Positions 52,215-62,284 of a stretch of DNA of 64,000 nt are shown piece after piece (position 1 is the stretch's first letter; each line of letters starts with the position of its first letter). Source of the stretch: Hydrogenophaga sp. (lineage in GTDB: Bacteria; Pseudomonadota; Gammaproteobacteria; Burkholderiales; Burkholderiaceae_C); assembly GCF_030373225.1 (NCBI RefSeq), contig NZ_JAUCZG010000006.1:1-64000 (forward strand), read 5' to 3'. The notes below the pieces were generated by a model. It saw only the letters and a program-made list of their open reading frames with translations. It was not told where the DNA came from and ran no database searches. A program made the translations under genes and the position numbers.

Positions 52215-52907
52215 ATGAATGTTGCCCTGCTGTCGACCCCGTTCCTGCTTCGCGCTGCGCGGCCTGCTGCCCGCGCGCTGCTGGCGGGCGCCATCGGCTG
52301 GGCGACGGTGAGCGCGCAGGCCCAGGGCATCTACACCTGCATCGACAGCAAGGGCCGGCGCATCACCTCCGACCGCCCGATCGTGGAGTGCCTTGACCGC
52401 GAACAGCACAAGCTGGGCAACTCCGGCACCGTGCGCCAGGTGGTGCCACCGAGCTACACCGCCGACGAACGCGCCCGGCTGGAGGAAAAGCGGCGGGCCG
52501 AAAACGAGGTCAAGGCCCGCGCCGCCGAAGAAAAGCGACGCGAGCGCGCCTTGTTGATCCGATACCCCAACCAGGCTGTGCACGACAAGGAGCGCGCCGA
52601 AGCCCTGGCCCAGATCGACGAGGTGATTGCGGCCGTGAACAAGCGCGAACTGGCGCTGGTGCAGCAGCGCAAGGAGGTCGACGTCGAAATGGAGTTCTAC
52701 CAGTCCGATCCGGGCAAGGCACCGCTGTGGTTGCGCCGCAAGCTGGAAGACAGCGAGAAGCAGATGGTGGTGCAGAAGCGGTTTCTGGACGAACAAGCCC
52801 AGGAGAAGCTGCGCATCAACCAGCGGTTTGACGAAGAGCTGGGCAAGCTGCGTCAGCTGTGGTCACCCACGGCGGCGTCGGGCAACGCCGCCACGCTCAA
52901 ACGCTGA
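52215..52907 (+). CDS. exported DUF4124-domain protein
   Basis: A 230-residue protein with an N-terminal signal segment (about residues 17-36, AGAIGWATVSAQAQ) followed by a DUF4124-like motif (GIYTCIDSKGRRITSDRPIVEC) with a possible Cys pair. The rest (about 80-215) is highly charged and predicted coiled coil (ADERARLEEKRRAENEVKAR). It shares an operon-like arrangement with pyrE. The function of DUF4124 proteins is unknown to me; an envelope role is likely. Confidence 0.82.
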   Translation: MNVALLSTPFLLRAARPAARALLAGAIGWATVSAQAQGIYTCIDSKGRRITSDRPIVECLDREQHKLGNSGTVRQVVPPSYTADERARLEEKRRAENEVKARAAEEKRRERALLIRYPNQAVHDKERAEALAQIDEVIAAVNKRELALVQQRKEVDVEMEFYQSDPGKAPLWLRRKLEDSEKQMVVQKRFLDEQAQEKLRINQRFDEELGKLRQLWSPTAASGNAATLKR

Positions 52908-52934
52908 GGCCGCCCGCCGGCGTCCGCCCGGCCT

Positions 52935-54392
52935 TCACTGCAGTTTCCGACGCAGCAAATCGTTGACCTGCTGCGGGTTGGCCTTGCCCTTGCTCGCCTT
53001 CATGACCTGACCCACGAGCGCGTTGAAGGCCTTTTCCTTGCCGGCACGGAACTGCGCCACGTTGTCGGCATTGGCGGCCATCACCTCGTCGATGAGGATC
53101 TCCAGCGCGCCGGTGTCGTTCATCTGCTTGAGGCCTTTGGCTTCGATGACCGCATCGACCTGCGTGCCCTGGCCCGTCCACAGCGCATCAAAAACCTGTT
53201 TGGCGGCGTTGTTGCTGATGGTTCCGTCGGCGATGCGCACAACGAGTGCAGCCAGCTGGGTGGCACTCACGGGAGCCGAGGCGATGTCCACTTCGTCGGC
53301 GTTGAGCCGGCGTGACAGCTCGCCCATGATCCAGTTGCTCACCAGTTTGGCCTGACCGCTGGCCCTGGCGGCGGTCTCGAAGCAGGCGGCCATGGCCGGG
53401 CTTTGCGTGAGCGTCACGGCGTCGTACTCCGACAAGCCATGGTCGGCCACGAAGCGCGCGGCCATGGCGCGCGGCAGCTCGGGCATGCCGGCGCGCACCT
53501 GCTCCACCCAGTCGCGCGCAATCACCAGTGGCGGCAGATCCGGGTCGGGGAAGTAGCGGTAGTCGGCCGCGTCTTCCTTGGTGCGCATGGCACGCGTTTC
53601 ACCCGTGTCGGGGTCGAACAGCACGGTGGCCTGCTGGATGGCGCGGCCGTCTTCAATCTCCTCGATTTGCCAGCGCACCTCGTAGTCGATGGCTTGCTGC
53701 ATGAACTTGAACGAGTTCAGGTTCTTGATCTCGCGCCGCGTGCCCAGCGCAGCGCCGGGCTTGCGCACCGACACGTTGGCGTCGCAGCGGAACGAGCCTT
53801 CCTGCATGTTGCCGTCACAGATGCCGATCCAGGTGACGATTCGGTGCAGCTCTTTCGCATAGGCCACGGCCTCGGCGCTCGAGCGCATGTCGGGCTCGGT
53901 CACGATCTCCAGCAGCGGCGTGCCGGCGCGGTTGAGGTCGATGCCGCTCTGTCCGATGAAATCTTCGTGCAGGCTCTTGCCCGCGTCTTCTTCCAGGTGC
54001 GCGCGCACCAGGCGCACCGTCTTCTTCTCCTCTCCCAGCAGGAACGACACCTCGCCGCCCTGAACCACCGGAATCTCGAACTGGCTGATCTGGTAACCCT
54101 TGGGCAGGTCGGGGTAGAAGTAGTTCTTGCGCGCAAACACGCTGTGCTCGGCGATGTGTGAACCCAGCGCGAGGCCCAGGCGAATGGCCAGTTCGACGGC
54201 AGCCTGGTTCATCACCGGCAGCGTGCCGGGCAGGGCCAGGTCCACCGCGCAGGCCTGTGTGTTGGGCTCGGCGCCAAACGCGGTCGGTGCGCGGCTGAAG
54301 ATCTTCGACTTCGTGGCCAGTTGCGCGTGGGTCTCGAAGCCGATGACGACCTCGTAGCCGTGGACCAGCAGGGATGTGTGCATGTTGCTCAT
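52935..54392 (-). CDS. gatB: Asp/Glu-tRNA amidotransferase subunit B
   Basis: GatB phosphorylates and amidates Glu-tRNA(Gln) and/or Asp-tRNA(Asn) in the GatCAB complex. The 485-residue protein shows [65 protein letters not shown] and the C-terminal tail domain ending [10 protein letters not shown]. The start is the ATG at 54392, two bases after the gatA stop; the long open frame upstream is antiparallel noise. Confidence 0.97.
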   Translation of the reverse strand: MSNMHTSLLVHGYEVVIGFETHAQLATKSKIFSRAPTAFGAEPNTQACAVDLALPGTLPVMNQAAVELAIRLGLALGSHIAEHSVFARKNYFYPDLPKGYQISQFEIPVVQGGEVSFLLGEEKKTVRLVRAHLEEDAGKSLHEDFIGQSGIDLNRAGTPLLEIVTEPDMRSSAEAVAYAKELHRIVTWIGICDGNMQEGSFRCDANVSVRKPGAALGTRREIKNLNSFKFMQQAIDYEVRWQIEEIEDGRAIQQATVLFDPDTGETRAMRTKEDAADYRYFPDPDLPPLVIARDWVEQVRAGMPELPRAMAARFVADHGLSEYDAVTLTQSPAMAACFETAARASGQAKLVSNWIMGELSRRLNADEVDIASAPVSATQLAALVVRIADGTISNNAAKQVFDALWTGQGTQVDAVIEAKGLKQMNDTGALEILIDEVMAANADNVAQFRAGKEKAFNALVGQVMKASKGKANPQQVNDLLRRKLQ

Positions 54393-54394
54393 GG

Positions 54395-55885
54395 TCAGAA
54401 GCCCGAGGGCGAACGGGTGTGCCAGTCGGTCGCCTGCTGGAAGGCGTGTGCCGTCTGCAGCAGTTCGCCCTCCTGGAAGTAATTGCCCACCAGTTGCAGG
54501 CCCACCGGCATGCCGCCAGCGCCGAAACCCGCCGGCACGCTCATGCCGGGCAGCCCGGCCAGGCTGGTGGACAAGGTGTAGATGTCGGCCAGGTAGTTGG
54601 CCAGCGGATCGTCGCTTTTCTCGCCGATCTTCCACGCCACGGTGGGCGCCACCGGGCCGGCAATGAGGTCGCACTGCGCGAATGCGGCCTGGAAGTCCTG
54701 TGCGATGAGCCGGCGGATCTGCTGGGCCTTGAGGTAGTAGGCGTCGTAATAGCCGTGGCTGAGCACGTAGGTGCCGATCATGATGCGGCGCTGCACCTCG
54801 GTCCCAAAGGCCTCGCTGCGCGTCTTCCTGTACATGTCGTTGAGGTCGCTGTACGCCGCGGCGCGGTGGCCGAACTTCACACCGTCGAAGCGGCTCAGGT
54901 TGCTCGACGCTTCTGCCGGCGCAATGATGTAGTAGACCGGGATGGACAGTTCGGTGCGCGGCAGCGAAATGTCGACCAGCGTGGCGCCGAGCTTCTCGCA
55001 CTCGGCCAGCGCGGCGCGCACGGTGGTCAGCACATCGGGCGCACAGCCGGCACCGAAAAATTCAAGCGGCAGTCCGATGCGCAGCCCCTTGAGCGGTTGT
55101 GCGGCGGTGGCGCCTTCCCGGGGCTGGGCCAATGACAGCGTGTAGTCCTCGGCCGGGCGGTCGAGGCTGGTGGAATCGCGGTCGATGTCGGGACCGGCCA
55201 TGGCGGTGAGCAACACGGCGCAATCGGCCGCGCTGCGCGCCATCGGACCGGCCTGGTCGAGGCTGGATGCAAAGGCCACCATGCCGTAGCGCGAGCAGCG
55301 ACCGTAGGTGGGCTTGATCCCGGTGATGCCGGTGAAACTGGCGGGCTGGCGGATCGAGCCTCCGGTGTCGGTGCCGGTGGCGCCCGGCATCAGGCGCGCG
55401 GCCACGGCAGCGGCCGACCCGCCCGAGGAACCACCAGGCACACGGGTCGTGTCCCAGGGGTTCTGCACCGGCCCGAAGGCCGAGTTGTCGTTGCCCGAAC
55501 CCATGGCGAATTCGTCGCAGTTGAGCTTGCCCAGCGAGACGGCGCCCTGCGCGGCCAGGCGCTGCACCACGGTCGCGTCGAACGGACTCTGGTAGCCCGC
55601 GAGCATCTTCGAGCCGGCGGTGCTGGGGAAATCACGGGTGACGAAGATGTCCTTGTGCGCGAGCGGCACGCCCAGCAGCGGTGTGCGCTCACCGGCGGCG
55701 ATGCGGGCATCGGCCGCGCGGGCCTGGGCCAGGGTGGCGTCTTCGTTGAAGGCGAGGTAGGCGCCGAGCGAGGCGAATTGCCGGGCGCGCTCCAGCAGAT
55801 GGCGGGCGGCCTCGACGCTGCTGGTCTGTTTGCTGGCGATGGCAGCGGCGAGTTCGCCCACGCCCATCTGGTGAATCGGCTTCAT
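54395..55885 (-). CDS. gatA: Asp/Glu-tRNA amidotransferase subunit A
   Basis: The amidase subunit that releases ammonia from glutamine. The 496-residue protein has the Ser-Ser-Lys triad: Lys78 in [12 protein letters not shown], Ser153 in [15 protein letters not shown] and Ser177 in [11 protein letters not shown]. The ATG overlaps the gatC stop (ATGA). Present in organisms that make Gln- or Asn-tRNA indirectly. Confidence 0.97.
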   Translation of the reverse strand: MKPIHQMGVGELAAAIASKQTSSVEAARHLLERARQFASLGAYLAFNEDATLAQARAADARIAAGERTPLLGVPLAHKDIFVTRDFPSTAGSKMLAGYQSPFDATVVQRLAAQGAVSLGKLNCDEFAMGSGNDNSAFGPVQNPWDTTRVPGGSSGGSAAAVAARLMPGATGTDTGGSIRQPASFTGITGIKPTYGRCSRYGMVAFASSLDQAGPMARSAADCAVLLTAMAGPDIDRDSTSLDRPAEDYTLSLAQPREGATAAQPLKGLRIGLPLEFFGAGCAPDVLTTVRAALAECEKLGATLVDISLPRTELSIPVYYIIAPAEASSNLSRFDGVKFGHRAAAYSDLNDMYRKTRSEAFGTEVQRRIMIGTYVLSHGYYDAYYLKAQQIRRLIAQDFQAAFAQCDLIAGPVAPTVAWKIGEKSDDPLANYLADIYTLSTSLAGLPGMSVPAGFGAGGMPVGLQLVGNYFQEGELLQTAHAFQQATDWHTRSPSGF

Positions 55886-56181
55886 TCGATCACCTTGGGC
55901 ACGAGGAACAGGCCGCGCTCGACCGCGGGCGCACTCTTCTGGTTGGCTTCGCGGTTGTCGGGTTCGCTCGCCACATCGGGCCGCAGGCGCAGCGAGACAT
56001 GGTCGATCACGGCGGTGGGATGGGCCAGCGGCTCCACGCCGGTGGTGTCCACCGCGTTCATCTGCGCCACGGTGTCGAAGAAGCCATTGAGTTGGGACAG
56101 CATGCGCTCGCTTTGCGCCCCGGTGAGCTCAAGGCGTGCCAGGTTGGCGATGCGGCCGATGTCGGACAGGGTCAGGGACAT
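55882..56181 (-). CDS. gatC: Asp/Glu-tRNA amidotransferase subunit C
   Basis: The 99-residue belt subunit that holds GatA and GatB together. [42 protein letters not shown] and [10 protein letters not shown]-like [10 protein letters not shown] are typical. First gene of gatCAB, divergent from mreB across a 295-bp region. Confidence 0.94.
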   Translation of the reverse strand: MSLTLSDIGRIANLARLELTGAQSERMLSQLNGFFDTVAQMNAVDTTGVEPLAHPTAVIDHVSLRLRPDVASEPDNREANQKSAPAVERGLFLVPKVIE

Positions 56182-57520
<1,339 letters not shown>

Positions 57521-57577
57521 GCGCGCGCCGCACCCCGGCGCACGCTCACCCGCACCGCCAGACCCACCCCGAGCGAC

Positions 57578-58516
57578 ATGCCACTGGGCACCCTGGACCG
57601 CACTCCGCCCCCCTTCTTCAAGCAGGGGCCGTCGGCCCTGTCCAAGCTCGTGGTGTTCAGTGCGCTGGCGCTGTTCCTCATGGTGGCCGACCTGCGTTTT
57701 GAAGTGGCGCGTCCGGTGCGGGCGGGCATTGCCACCGCCCTTTACCCGTTGCAGTGGCTGGTGATGCAGCCGGTGCAGGCCATGGCCGGTCTGGGCGGCT
57801 ATTTCACCTCGTTGCACAGCGCGCAACGCAGCGAGGGCGAGGCGCTCAAGCGCCTGGCGACCCAGGCCGACCGGAACCTGCAGCTGGAGCAGATGGCGCT
57901 CGAAAACCGGCGCCTGCGGGCCCTGCTCGCCATGCGCGAACGCACTGGCTCCAGGGCCATGGGCGCGCAGGTTCTGTACGACGCGGCCGATCCGTACTCG
58001 CGCAAGATCGTGATCGACCGCGGCCAGACGCAGGGCGTGCAGGCCGGCTCACCCGTGATCGACGAAAGCGGCGTGCTCGGCCAGGTCATTCGCGTGTACC
58101 CGCTGGTGTCCGAGGTGAGCCTGCTGATCGACCGTGACATGGCGATTCCGGTGCTCAACGTGCGCACGGGCGTGCGCAGCGTGGCCTACGGCCAGCCCTC
58201 GACCAAGGGCGATGGCATGGAGCTGCGCTACACCCTGGCCAGCGCCGACATCGCCGAAGGCGACCTGCTCACCACCAGCGGCGTCGACGGTGTTTACCCG
58301 CCCGGGTTGCCGGTGGCCCGGGTCACGCTGGTGGCGCGCCAGGCCGAGTCGTCCTTCTCGCGCATCGAGGCCGAGCCGCTGGCACAGGTGCAGGGCGCCC
58401 TGCACGTTCTGGTGCTGGAGCCCGCCGGCGCCACCCTGCCAACGTCGCCCCTGACGAATGCCGTGCGCGCCCCGGTGGCGGTCGAGCGTCCCGGCGCCCG
58501 GAGCAGCGCGCCATGA
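57578..58516 (+). CDS. mreC: rod-shape protein MreC
   Basis: A 312-residue protein with one N-terminal span (about residues 23-42), a coiled coil (about 75-112, RLATQADRNLQLEQMALENR) and a periplasmic beta-rich domain (VIDRGQTQGVQAGSPVIDES, GVLGQVIRVYPLVSEVSLLI). It bridges MreB/MreD and the penicillin-binding protein. The ATG at 57578 follows mreB by 57 bp; the end overlaps mreD by ATGA. Confidence 0.95.
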   Translation: MPLGTLDRTPPPFFKQGPSALSKLVVFSALALFLMVADLRFEVARPVRAGIATALYPLQWLVMQPVQAMAGLGGYFTSLHSAQRSEGEALKRLATQADRNLQLEQMALENRRLRALLAMRERTGSRAMGAQVLYDAADPYSRKIVIDRGQTQGVQAGSPVIDESGVLGQVIRVYPLVSEVSLLIDRDMAIPVLNVRTGVRSVAYGQPSTKGDGMELRYTLASADIAEGDLLTTSGVDGVYPPGLPVARVTLVARQAESSFSRIEAEPLAQVQGALHVLVLEPAGATLPTSPLTNAVRAPVAVERPGARSSAP

Positions 58517-59043
58517 TCATGCGCCCCGGCCAGCAACTGCTGCTGCCCGCCAACCCCGCCTTCATCTGGTTCAGCCTGCTGCTGGCGCTGATGTTCAACA
58601 TGGTGCTGAACATGGGGCTGTGGGGCCGTTCGCCGTGGGTGCCCGACCTGCTGGCGGTGACGCTGGTCTTCTGGAGCGTGCACCAGCCGCTGCGCATCGG
58701 CGTGGGTGTGGCGTTTCTCTCCGGCCTGGCCATGGACGTGCACCAGGGTGCCTTGCTCGGCCAGCATGCACTGGCGTACACCGTGCTCGGTTTCCTGGCG
58801 ATCTCCATGCACCGCCGACTGCTCTGGTTCGGCGTGCCCAACCAGGCCGTGCAGGTGCTGCCGCTGTTCGTGGCGGCCCACGTGCTGGAGTTGCTGGTGC
58901 GCATGGCTTCGGGTGGCAGCTTCCCGGGTTTGACCTACTTCATCGCCCCGGTGCTCGAAGCCATGCTGTGGCCGGTGGTGAGCGTGTTGCTGCTCGCACC
59001 GCAACGGCGCGCTCCCAACCCCGACGACAACCGTCCCCTGTAG
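58513..59043 (+). CDS. mreD: rod-shape protein MreD
   Basis: A 176-residue integral membrane protein with about five to six spans. The LLALMFNMVLNMGLWG, WVPDLLAVTLVFWSVHQPLR and GVAFLSGLAMDVHQGALLGQHAL segments are typical of MreD. Translationally coupled to mreC (ATGA) and two bases from mrdA. Confidence 0.93.
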   Translation: MIMRPGQQLLLPANPAFIWFSLLLALMFNMVLNMGLWGRSPWVPDLLAVTLVFWSVHQPLRIGVGVAFLSGLAMDVHQGALLGQHALAYTVLGFLAISMHRRLLWFGVPNQAVQVLPLFVAAHVLELLVRMASGGSFPGLTYFIAPVLEAMLWPVVSVLLLAPQRRAPNPDDNRPL

Positions 59044-59045
59044 CC

Positions 59046-61031
59046 ATGACCGAACTGCGAAACGTCGAAGCCGACCTGGCCCAGTTCCGCGCCCGTTTGC
59101 TGGTGATCGGGCTGGTGGTGGTGTTCGCGTTCGGCCTGGTGGCGGCGCGCATGGTGTACCTGCAGGTGCTGCGCCACGACGATTTGCTGGCGCAGGCGGA
59201 GAGCAACCGAACGGCGGTGCTGCCGGTGGTGCCCAACCGGGGCCAGATCGTGGACCGCAATGGCCGTGTGCTGGCCACCAACTACTCGGCCTACACGCTG
59301 GAGATCACCCCCTCGCGCGTGCCCGACCTCGAGGCCACCATCGCCGCACTGGGTGAGCTGGTGGAGATCACCCCGCGCGACCAGCGCCGGTTTCGCAAGC
59401 TGCGCGAGGAATCCCACAGCTTCGACTCCCTGCCCATCCGCACCCGCCTGAGCGATGAAGAGGTGGCGCGCTTCACCGTGCAGCGCTACCGCTTCCCCGG
59501 CGTGGAGGTGCGTGCCCGCCTGCTGCGCCAGTACCCCAACGGCGAGACCGCCAGCCACGTGATCGGCTACATCGGGCGCATCAACCAGCGCGAGAAGGAG
59601 TCGATCGCCGACTGGGCTGAAGAAGACCAGGCCAACTACCGCGGCACCGAGTACATCGGCAAGCTCGGCGCCGAGCAGAGCCTGGAGCAGACCCTGCACG
59701 GGGCCACCGGCTTCGAGCGGGTGGAAACCTCGGCCGGTGGCCGGGCGGTGCGTTCGCTGGCCAACACGCCGGCAACGCCGGGTGACACCGTGGTGTTGTC
59801 GATCGACATTCAATTGCAAAAGCTCATCGAGGACATGTTCGGCGAGCGGCGCGGCGCGCTGGTGGCGATCGATCCGCGGACCGGCGAGGTGCTGGCCTTC
59901 GTGAGCAAGCCCACCTTCGACCCCAACCTGTTCGTCGAGGGCATCGACGTGGACAACTGGCGCGCACTCAACGAATCGCTGGACAAGCCCCTGCTCAACC
60001 GCGCCCTGCGCGGCACCTACCCCCCCGGCTCCACCTACAAGCCTTTCATGGCGCTGGCGGCGCTGGAAACCGGTGCCCGAACGGCGCAGACGGTGATCAA
60101 CGACCCCGGGTTCTGGATGTTCGGCAGCCACCGCTTCCGCAGCCACGGCGACAGCGGCCTGGGTGCGGTGGACATGAAGCGCAGCATCGTGAAATCGAGC
60201 AACACCTACTACTACTCGCTGGCCAACGAGATGGGCGTGGACACCATGCACGACTTCATGAAGCCGCTGGGTTTCGGTCAGATCACCGGCATCGACCTGC
60301 GCGGCGAGGTGCGCGGCGTGCTGCCCAGCCAGGCCTGGAAGCGCAACAACTACAAGCGACCGGACCAGCAACGCTGGTACCCCGGCGAGACGATTTCGCT
60401 GGGCATCGGCCAGGGCTACAACAGCTTCACCATGCTGCAACTCGCCCACGCCATGGCCACGCTGGCCAATGGCGGCGTGAAACACGCGCCCCACCTGACC
60501 ATGGCGACGGAAAATGCCATCACCCGCGAGCGCAGCCCGCTGCCCACACCGCCGGCGGTCAACCTGGGCTACAAACCCGCGCACGTGCGCACCGTGCTGG
60601 AGGCCATGCAGGCGGTGACCACCGAGGGCACCTCCACGCGCGTGTTTGCCGGCGCCAGCTATGCCAGCGGCGGCAAGACCGGCACAGCGCAGGCCGTCAC
60701 CATCGGGCAGCGCGACCGCTACGACGCCCGCAAGCTCGAAGAGCACCAGCGCGACCACGCGCTGTACGTGGCCTTCGCTCCGATCGACCAGCCGCGCGTG
60801 GCCATTGCCGTGGTGGTGGAGAACGCGGGCTTTGGCGCAGCGGCCGCCGCCCCCATTGCCCGGCGCGTCTTTGACTACCTGCTGCTCGACCAGTACCCCA
60901 ACCCGCAAGACCTCGCAGCCGTGAGCGTGGGGCAGGCCTCGGCGCCCATCGGCACGCCACTCAAGGCCAGCGAGATGCCCTGGCCGCCAGAAACAGGGGC
61001 CACCCCCGCGCCGCTTCGCGCCACTCCCTGA
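59046..61031 (+). CDS. mrdA: peptidoglycan transpeptidase PBP2
   Basis: The elongation transpeptidase that cross-links peptidoglycan with RodA. The 661-residue protein has an N-terminal span (about residues 19-38), the pedestal domain (VVPNRGQIVDRNGRVLATNY) and the transpeptidase motifs SxxK (Ser329, PPGSTYKPF), SxN (KSSNTYYYS) and KTGTA (Lys544). The last ten or so codons (ETGATPAPLRATP) and the stop fall within a palindromic repeat. No rodA follows directly. Confidence 0.97.
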   Translation: MTELRNVEADLAQFRARLLVIGLVVVFAFGLVAARMVYLQVLRHDDLLAQAESNRTAVLPVVPNRGQIVDRNGRVLATNYSAYTLEITPSRVPDLEATIAALGELVEITPRDQRRFRKLREESHSFDSLPIRTRLSDEEVARFTVQRYRFPGVEVRARLLRQYPNGETASHVIGYIGRINQREKESIADWAEEDQANYRGTEYIGKLGAEQSLEQTLHGATGFERVETSAGGRAVRSLANTPATPGDTVVLSIDIQLQKLIEDMFGERRGALVAIDPRTGEVLAFVSKPTFDPNLFVEGIDVDNWRALNESLDKPLLNRALRGTYPPGSTYKPFMALAALETGARTAQTVINDPGFWMFGSHRFRSHGDSGLGAVDMKRSIVKSSNTYYYSLANEMGVDTMHDFMKPLGFGQITGIDLRGEVRGVLPSQAWKRNNYKRPDQQRWYPGETISLGIGQGYNSFTMLQLAHAMATLANGGVKHAPHLTMATENAITRERSPLPTPPAVNLGYKPAHVRTVLEAMQAVTTEGTSTRVFAGASYASGGKTGTAQAVTIGQRDRYDARKLEEHQRDHALYVAFAPIDQPRVAIAVVVENAGFGAAAAAPIARRVFDYLLLDQYPNPQDLAAVSVGQASAPIGTPLKASEMPWPPETGATPAPLRATP

Positions 61032-61075
61032 AAGGGGGCAAGGCCTGCGGCCTGGCCAAGCCCGTTCCGCGGCGT
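60998..61075 (+). repeat. palindromic repeat at the mrdA 3' end
   Basis: The reverse complement aligns with the narG-narH copy: GGAACGGGCTTGGCC, CTTGCCCCCTTTCAGGGAG, GGCGCGAAGCGGCGCGGGGGTGG. It supplies the last codons and stop of mrdA and may act as its transcript end. Confidence 0.65.
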
Positions 61076-61109
61076 TCTGGTTCGAGGCATTTCGTGCCGG
61101 AAGGCACCT

Positions 61110-61868
61110 CTAGCGGATCCAGGCGTCGAAGGTGGTTTTCAGAATCAGGGCCGACACCACCACGATGAAGGCGATGCGCACGAAGCCGCTGCCGTGCTTG
61201 AGCGCCAGGCGCGTGCCGAGCAGACTGCCCACCACGTTGGCAAAGCCCATGGCCAGGACGAAATGCCACCAGATGTGGCCCTTCCAGGCAAACACCGTCA
61301 AGGCGGCCAGGTTGGTGGCGGTGTTGATGAGCTTGGCGCTGGCGCTGGCGTGCAGGAAGTCGTAGCCCAGCCAGCGAACGAACAGAAACACGAAGAAGCT
61401 GCCGGTGCCGGGGCCGAAGAAGCCGTCGTAAAAACCGATGGTGGCGCCCAGCAGGCAGGCGGCGGCGGTTTCTTGCCGACCACTGAAGCGCGGTGCGTGG
61501 TGACGCCCGAGTTCCTTGCGCGCCAGCGTGTAGACCAACACAACGGCCAGCACCAGCGGCAGCGCACGACGCAGGAAGTCGGGCGAAATCACGGTCACGG
61601 TCCAGGCGCCGGCCATCGAGCCCCCAAACCCCACTGCCGCCGCAGGCAGCAGGGCGCGCCAGGGCATGTCGACGCGCCGGGCGTATTGCAGGGTGGCCGC
61701 TGCCGTGCCCCACACCCCCGCGCCCTTGGCCACGCCGAACAGCGTGGCGGGGTGGGTGGCGGGGAACATGGCGAACAGCGCGGGCACCAGGATGAGGCCG
61801 CCGCCGCCCACGATCGAATCCACAAAGCCGGCAAACAGCGAAGCCAGCGAGACGAGCAACAGTTCCAT
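61110..61868 (-). CDS. TSUP (TauE/SafE) family transporter
   Basis: A 252-residue membrane protein with about seven to eight spans. The duplicated TSUP motifs are GFVDSIVGGGGLILVPAL near the N-terminus and GATIGFYDGFFGPGTGSFFV in the second half. Family members export sulfite, sulfoacetate or similar organic anions. The ATG at 61868 (MELLLVSLASLFAG) is chosen; the long open frame upstream runs through repeats and is not coding. Convergent with mrdA. Confidence 0.92.
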   Translation of the reverse strand: MELLLVSLASLFAGFVDSIVGGGGLILVPALFAMFPATHPATLFGVAKGAGVWGTAAATLQYARRVDMPWRALLPAAAVGFGGSMAGAWTVTVISPDFLRRALPLVLAVVLVYTLARKELGRHHAPRFSGRQETAAACLLGATIGFYDGFFGPGTGSFFVFLFVRWLGYDFLHASASAKLINTATNLAALTVFAWKGHIWWHFVLAMGFANVVGSLLGTRLALKHGSGFVRIAFIVVVSALILKTTFDAWIR

Positions 61869-61879
61869 GAAGGGATTGT

Positions 61880-62010
61880 CGCCCCCACGCTCCCCCGCTG
61901 CGCGAGGTCCGCTGCCCCCCGCGGGGGCTGGGCCCGGCCTTGGGGCGGCCCGGCGGCTGGGCCGGTCCGTCGCCCCCACGCTGCCCCGCTGCCCCCGAGG
62001 GGGCTGGCCC
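61880..62010 (-). repeat. tandem palindromic repeats upstream of the TSUP gene
   Basis: GTCGCCCCCACGCT occurs twice (61879 and 61970 regions), each followed by GCTG and a G/C palindrome (CCCCCCGCGGGGG and CCCCCGAGGGGG). The block GGCCTTGGGGCGGCCCGGCGGC is the reverse complement of the start of the copy inside narG. This is two tandem members of the same GC-rich family. Confidence 0.65.
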
Positions 62011-62040
62011 TGTGTCGCCAGTGCAATGTGTGAGGGCGAA

Positions 62041-62067
62041 AAAAAACCGACCCACATGGGTCGGTTT
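62041..62067 (-). terminator. Rho-independent terminator of the candidate 6S RNA
   Basis: AAACCGACCC-ATGT-GGGTCGGTTT followed by a run of Ts to eight in all on the minus strand. It is the cleanest intrinsic terminator in the window, and it is oriented so that no protein gene lies upstream of it, which argues for a non-coding transcript. Confidence 0.8.
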
Positions 62068-62234
62068 GAGGAATTGGGCATCTCTGGGGACGCTGAAAGC
62101 CGTTTTTCTGGATGGACTGGGTTGTCTCCTCGGTCCCCCGCGGTCACCAGCGCAGTGCGCTTGAGCGAGTGCATGCACTGTATCGGCTCGCACCAGCGCT
62201 GTGCACTCGGGCTTTCCCTTGGCCGGGACAACCC

Positions 62235-62250
62235 TTGGCACAGCTTATGC
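62235..62250 (+). promoter_or_regulatory. putative sigma-54 promoter of the ammonium transporter gene
   Basis: TTGGCACAGCTTATGC has the GG and GC doublets at the required 10-bp spacing. It is 35 bp before the amt ATG, and an NtrC-like dyad (GCACCAGCGCTGTGC, 62190-62204) is upstream. It overlaps the 5' part of the candidate 6S RNA on the other strand, so the two readings compete or coexist. Confidence 0.4.
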
Positions 62251-62284
62251 GTCGGCCCCGCTGTCGTTGGAAACAGGTAACAAA

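Larger units (their letters stand above)
62040..62265 (-). ncRNA. ssrS: candidate 6S RNA (SsrS-like)
   Basis: Read on the minus strand, the region folds as nested, long-range stems typical of a rod: GACGC with GCGTC, AAGCTGT with ACGGCTT, GGGTTGTC with GACAACCC, CAGCGC with GCGCTG, and GCGAG with CTCGC. The apical part contains GAGCCGATA, a string also found in E. coli 6S RNA from memory. It ends in a perfect terminator with eight Ts. Length of about 190-220 nt suits 6S RNA. The 5' end and promoter are not identified, and no alignment was run. Confidence 0.5.
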
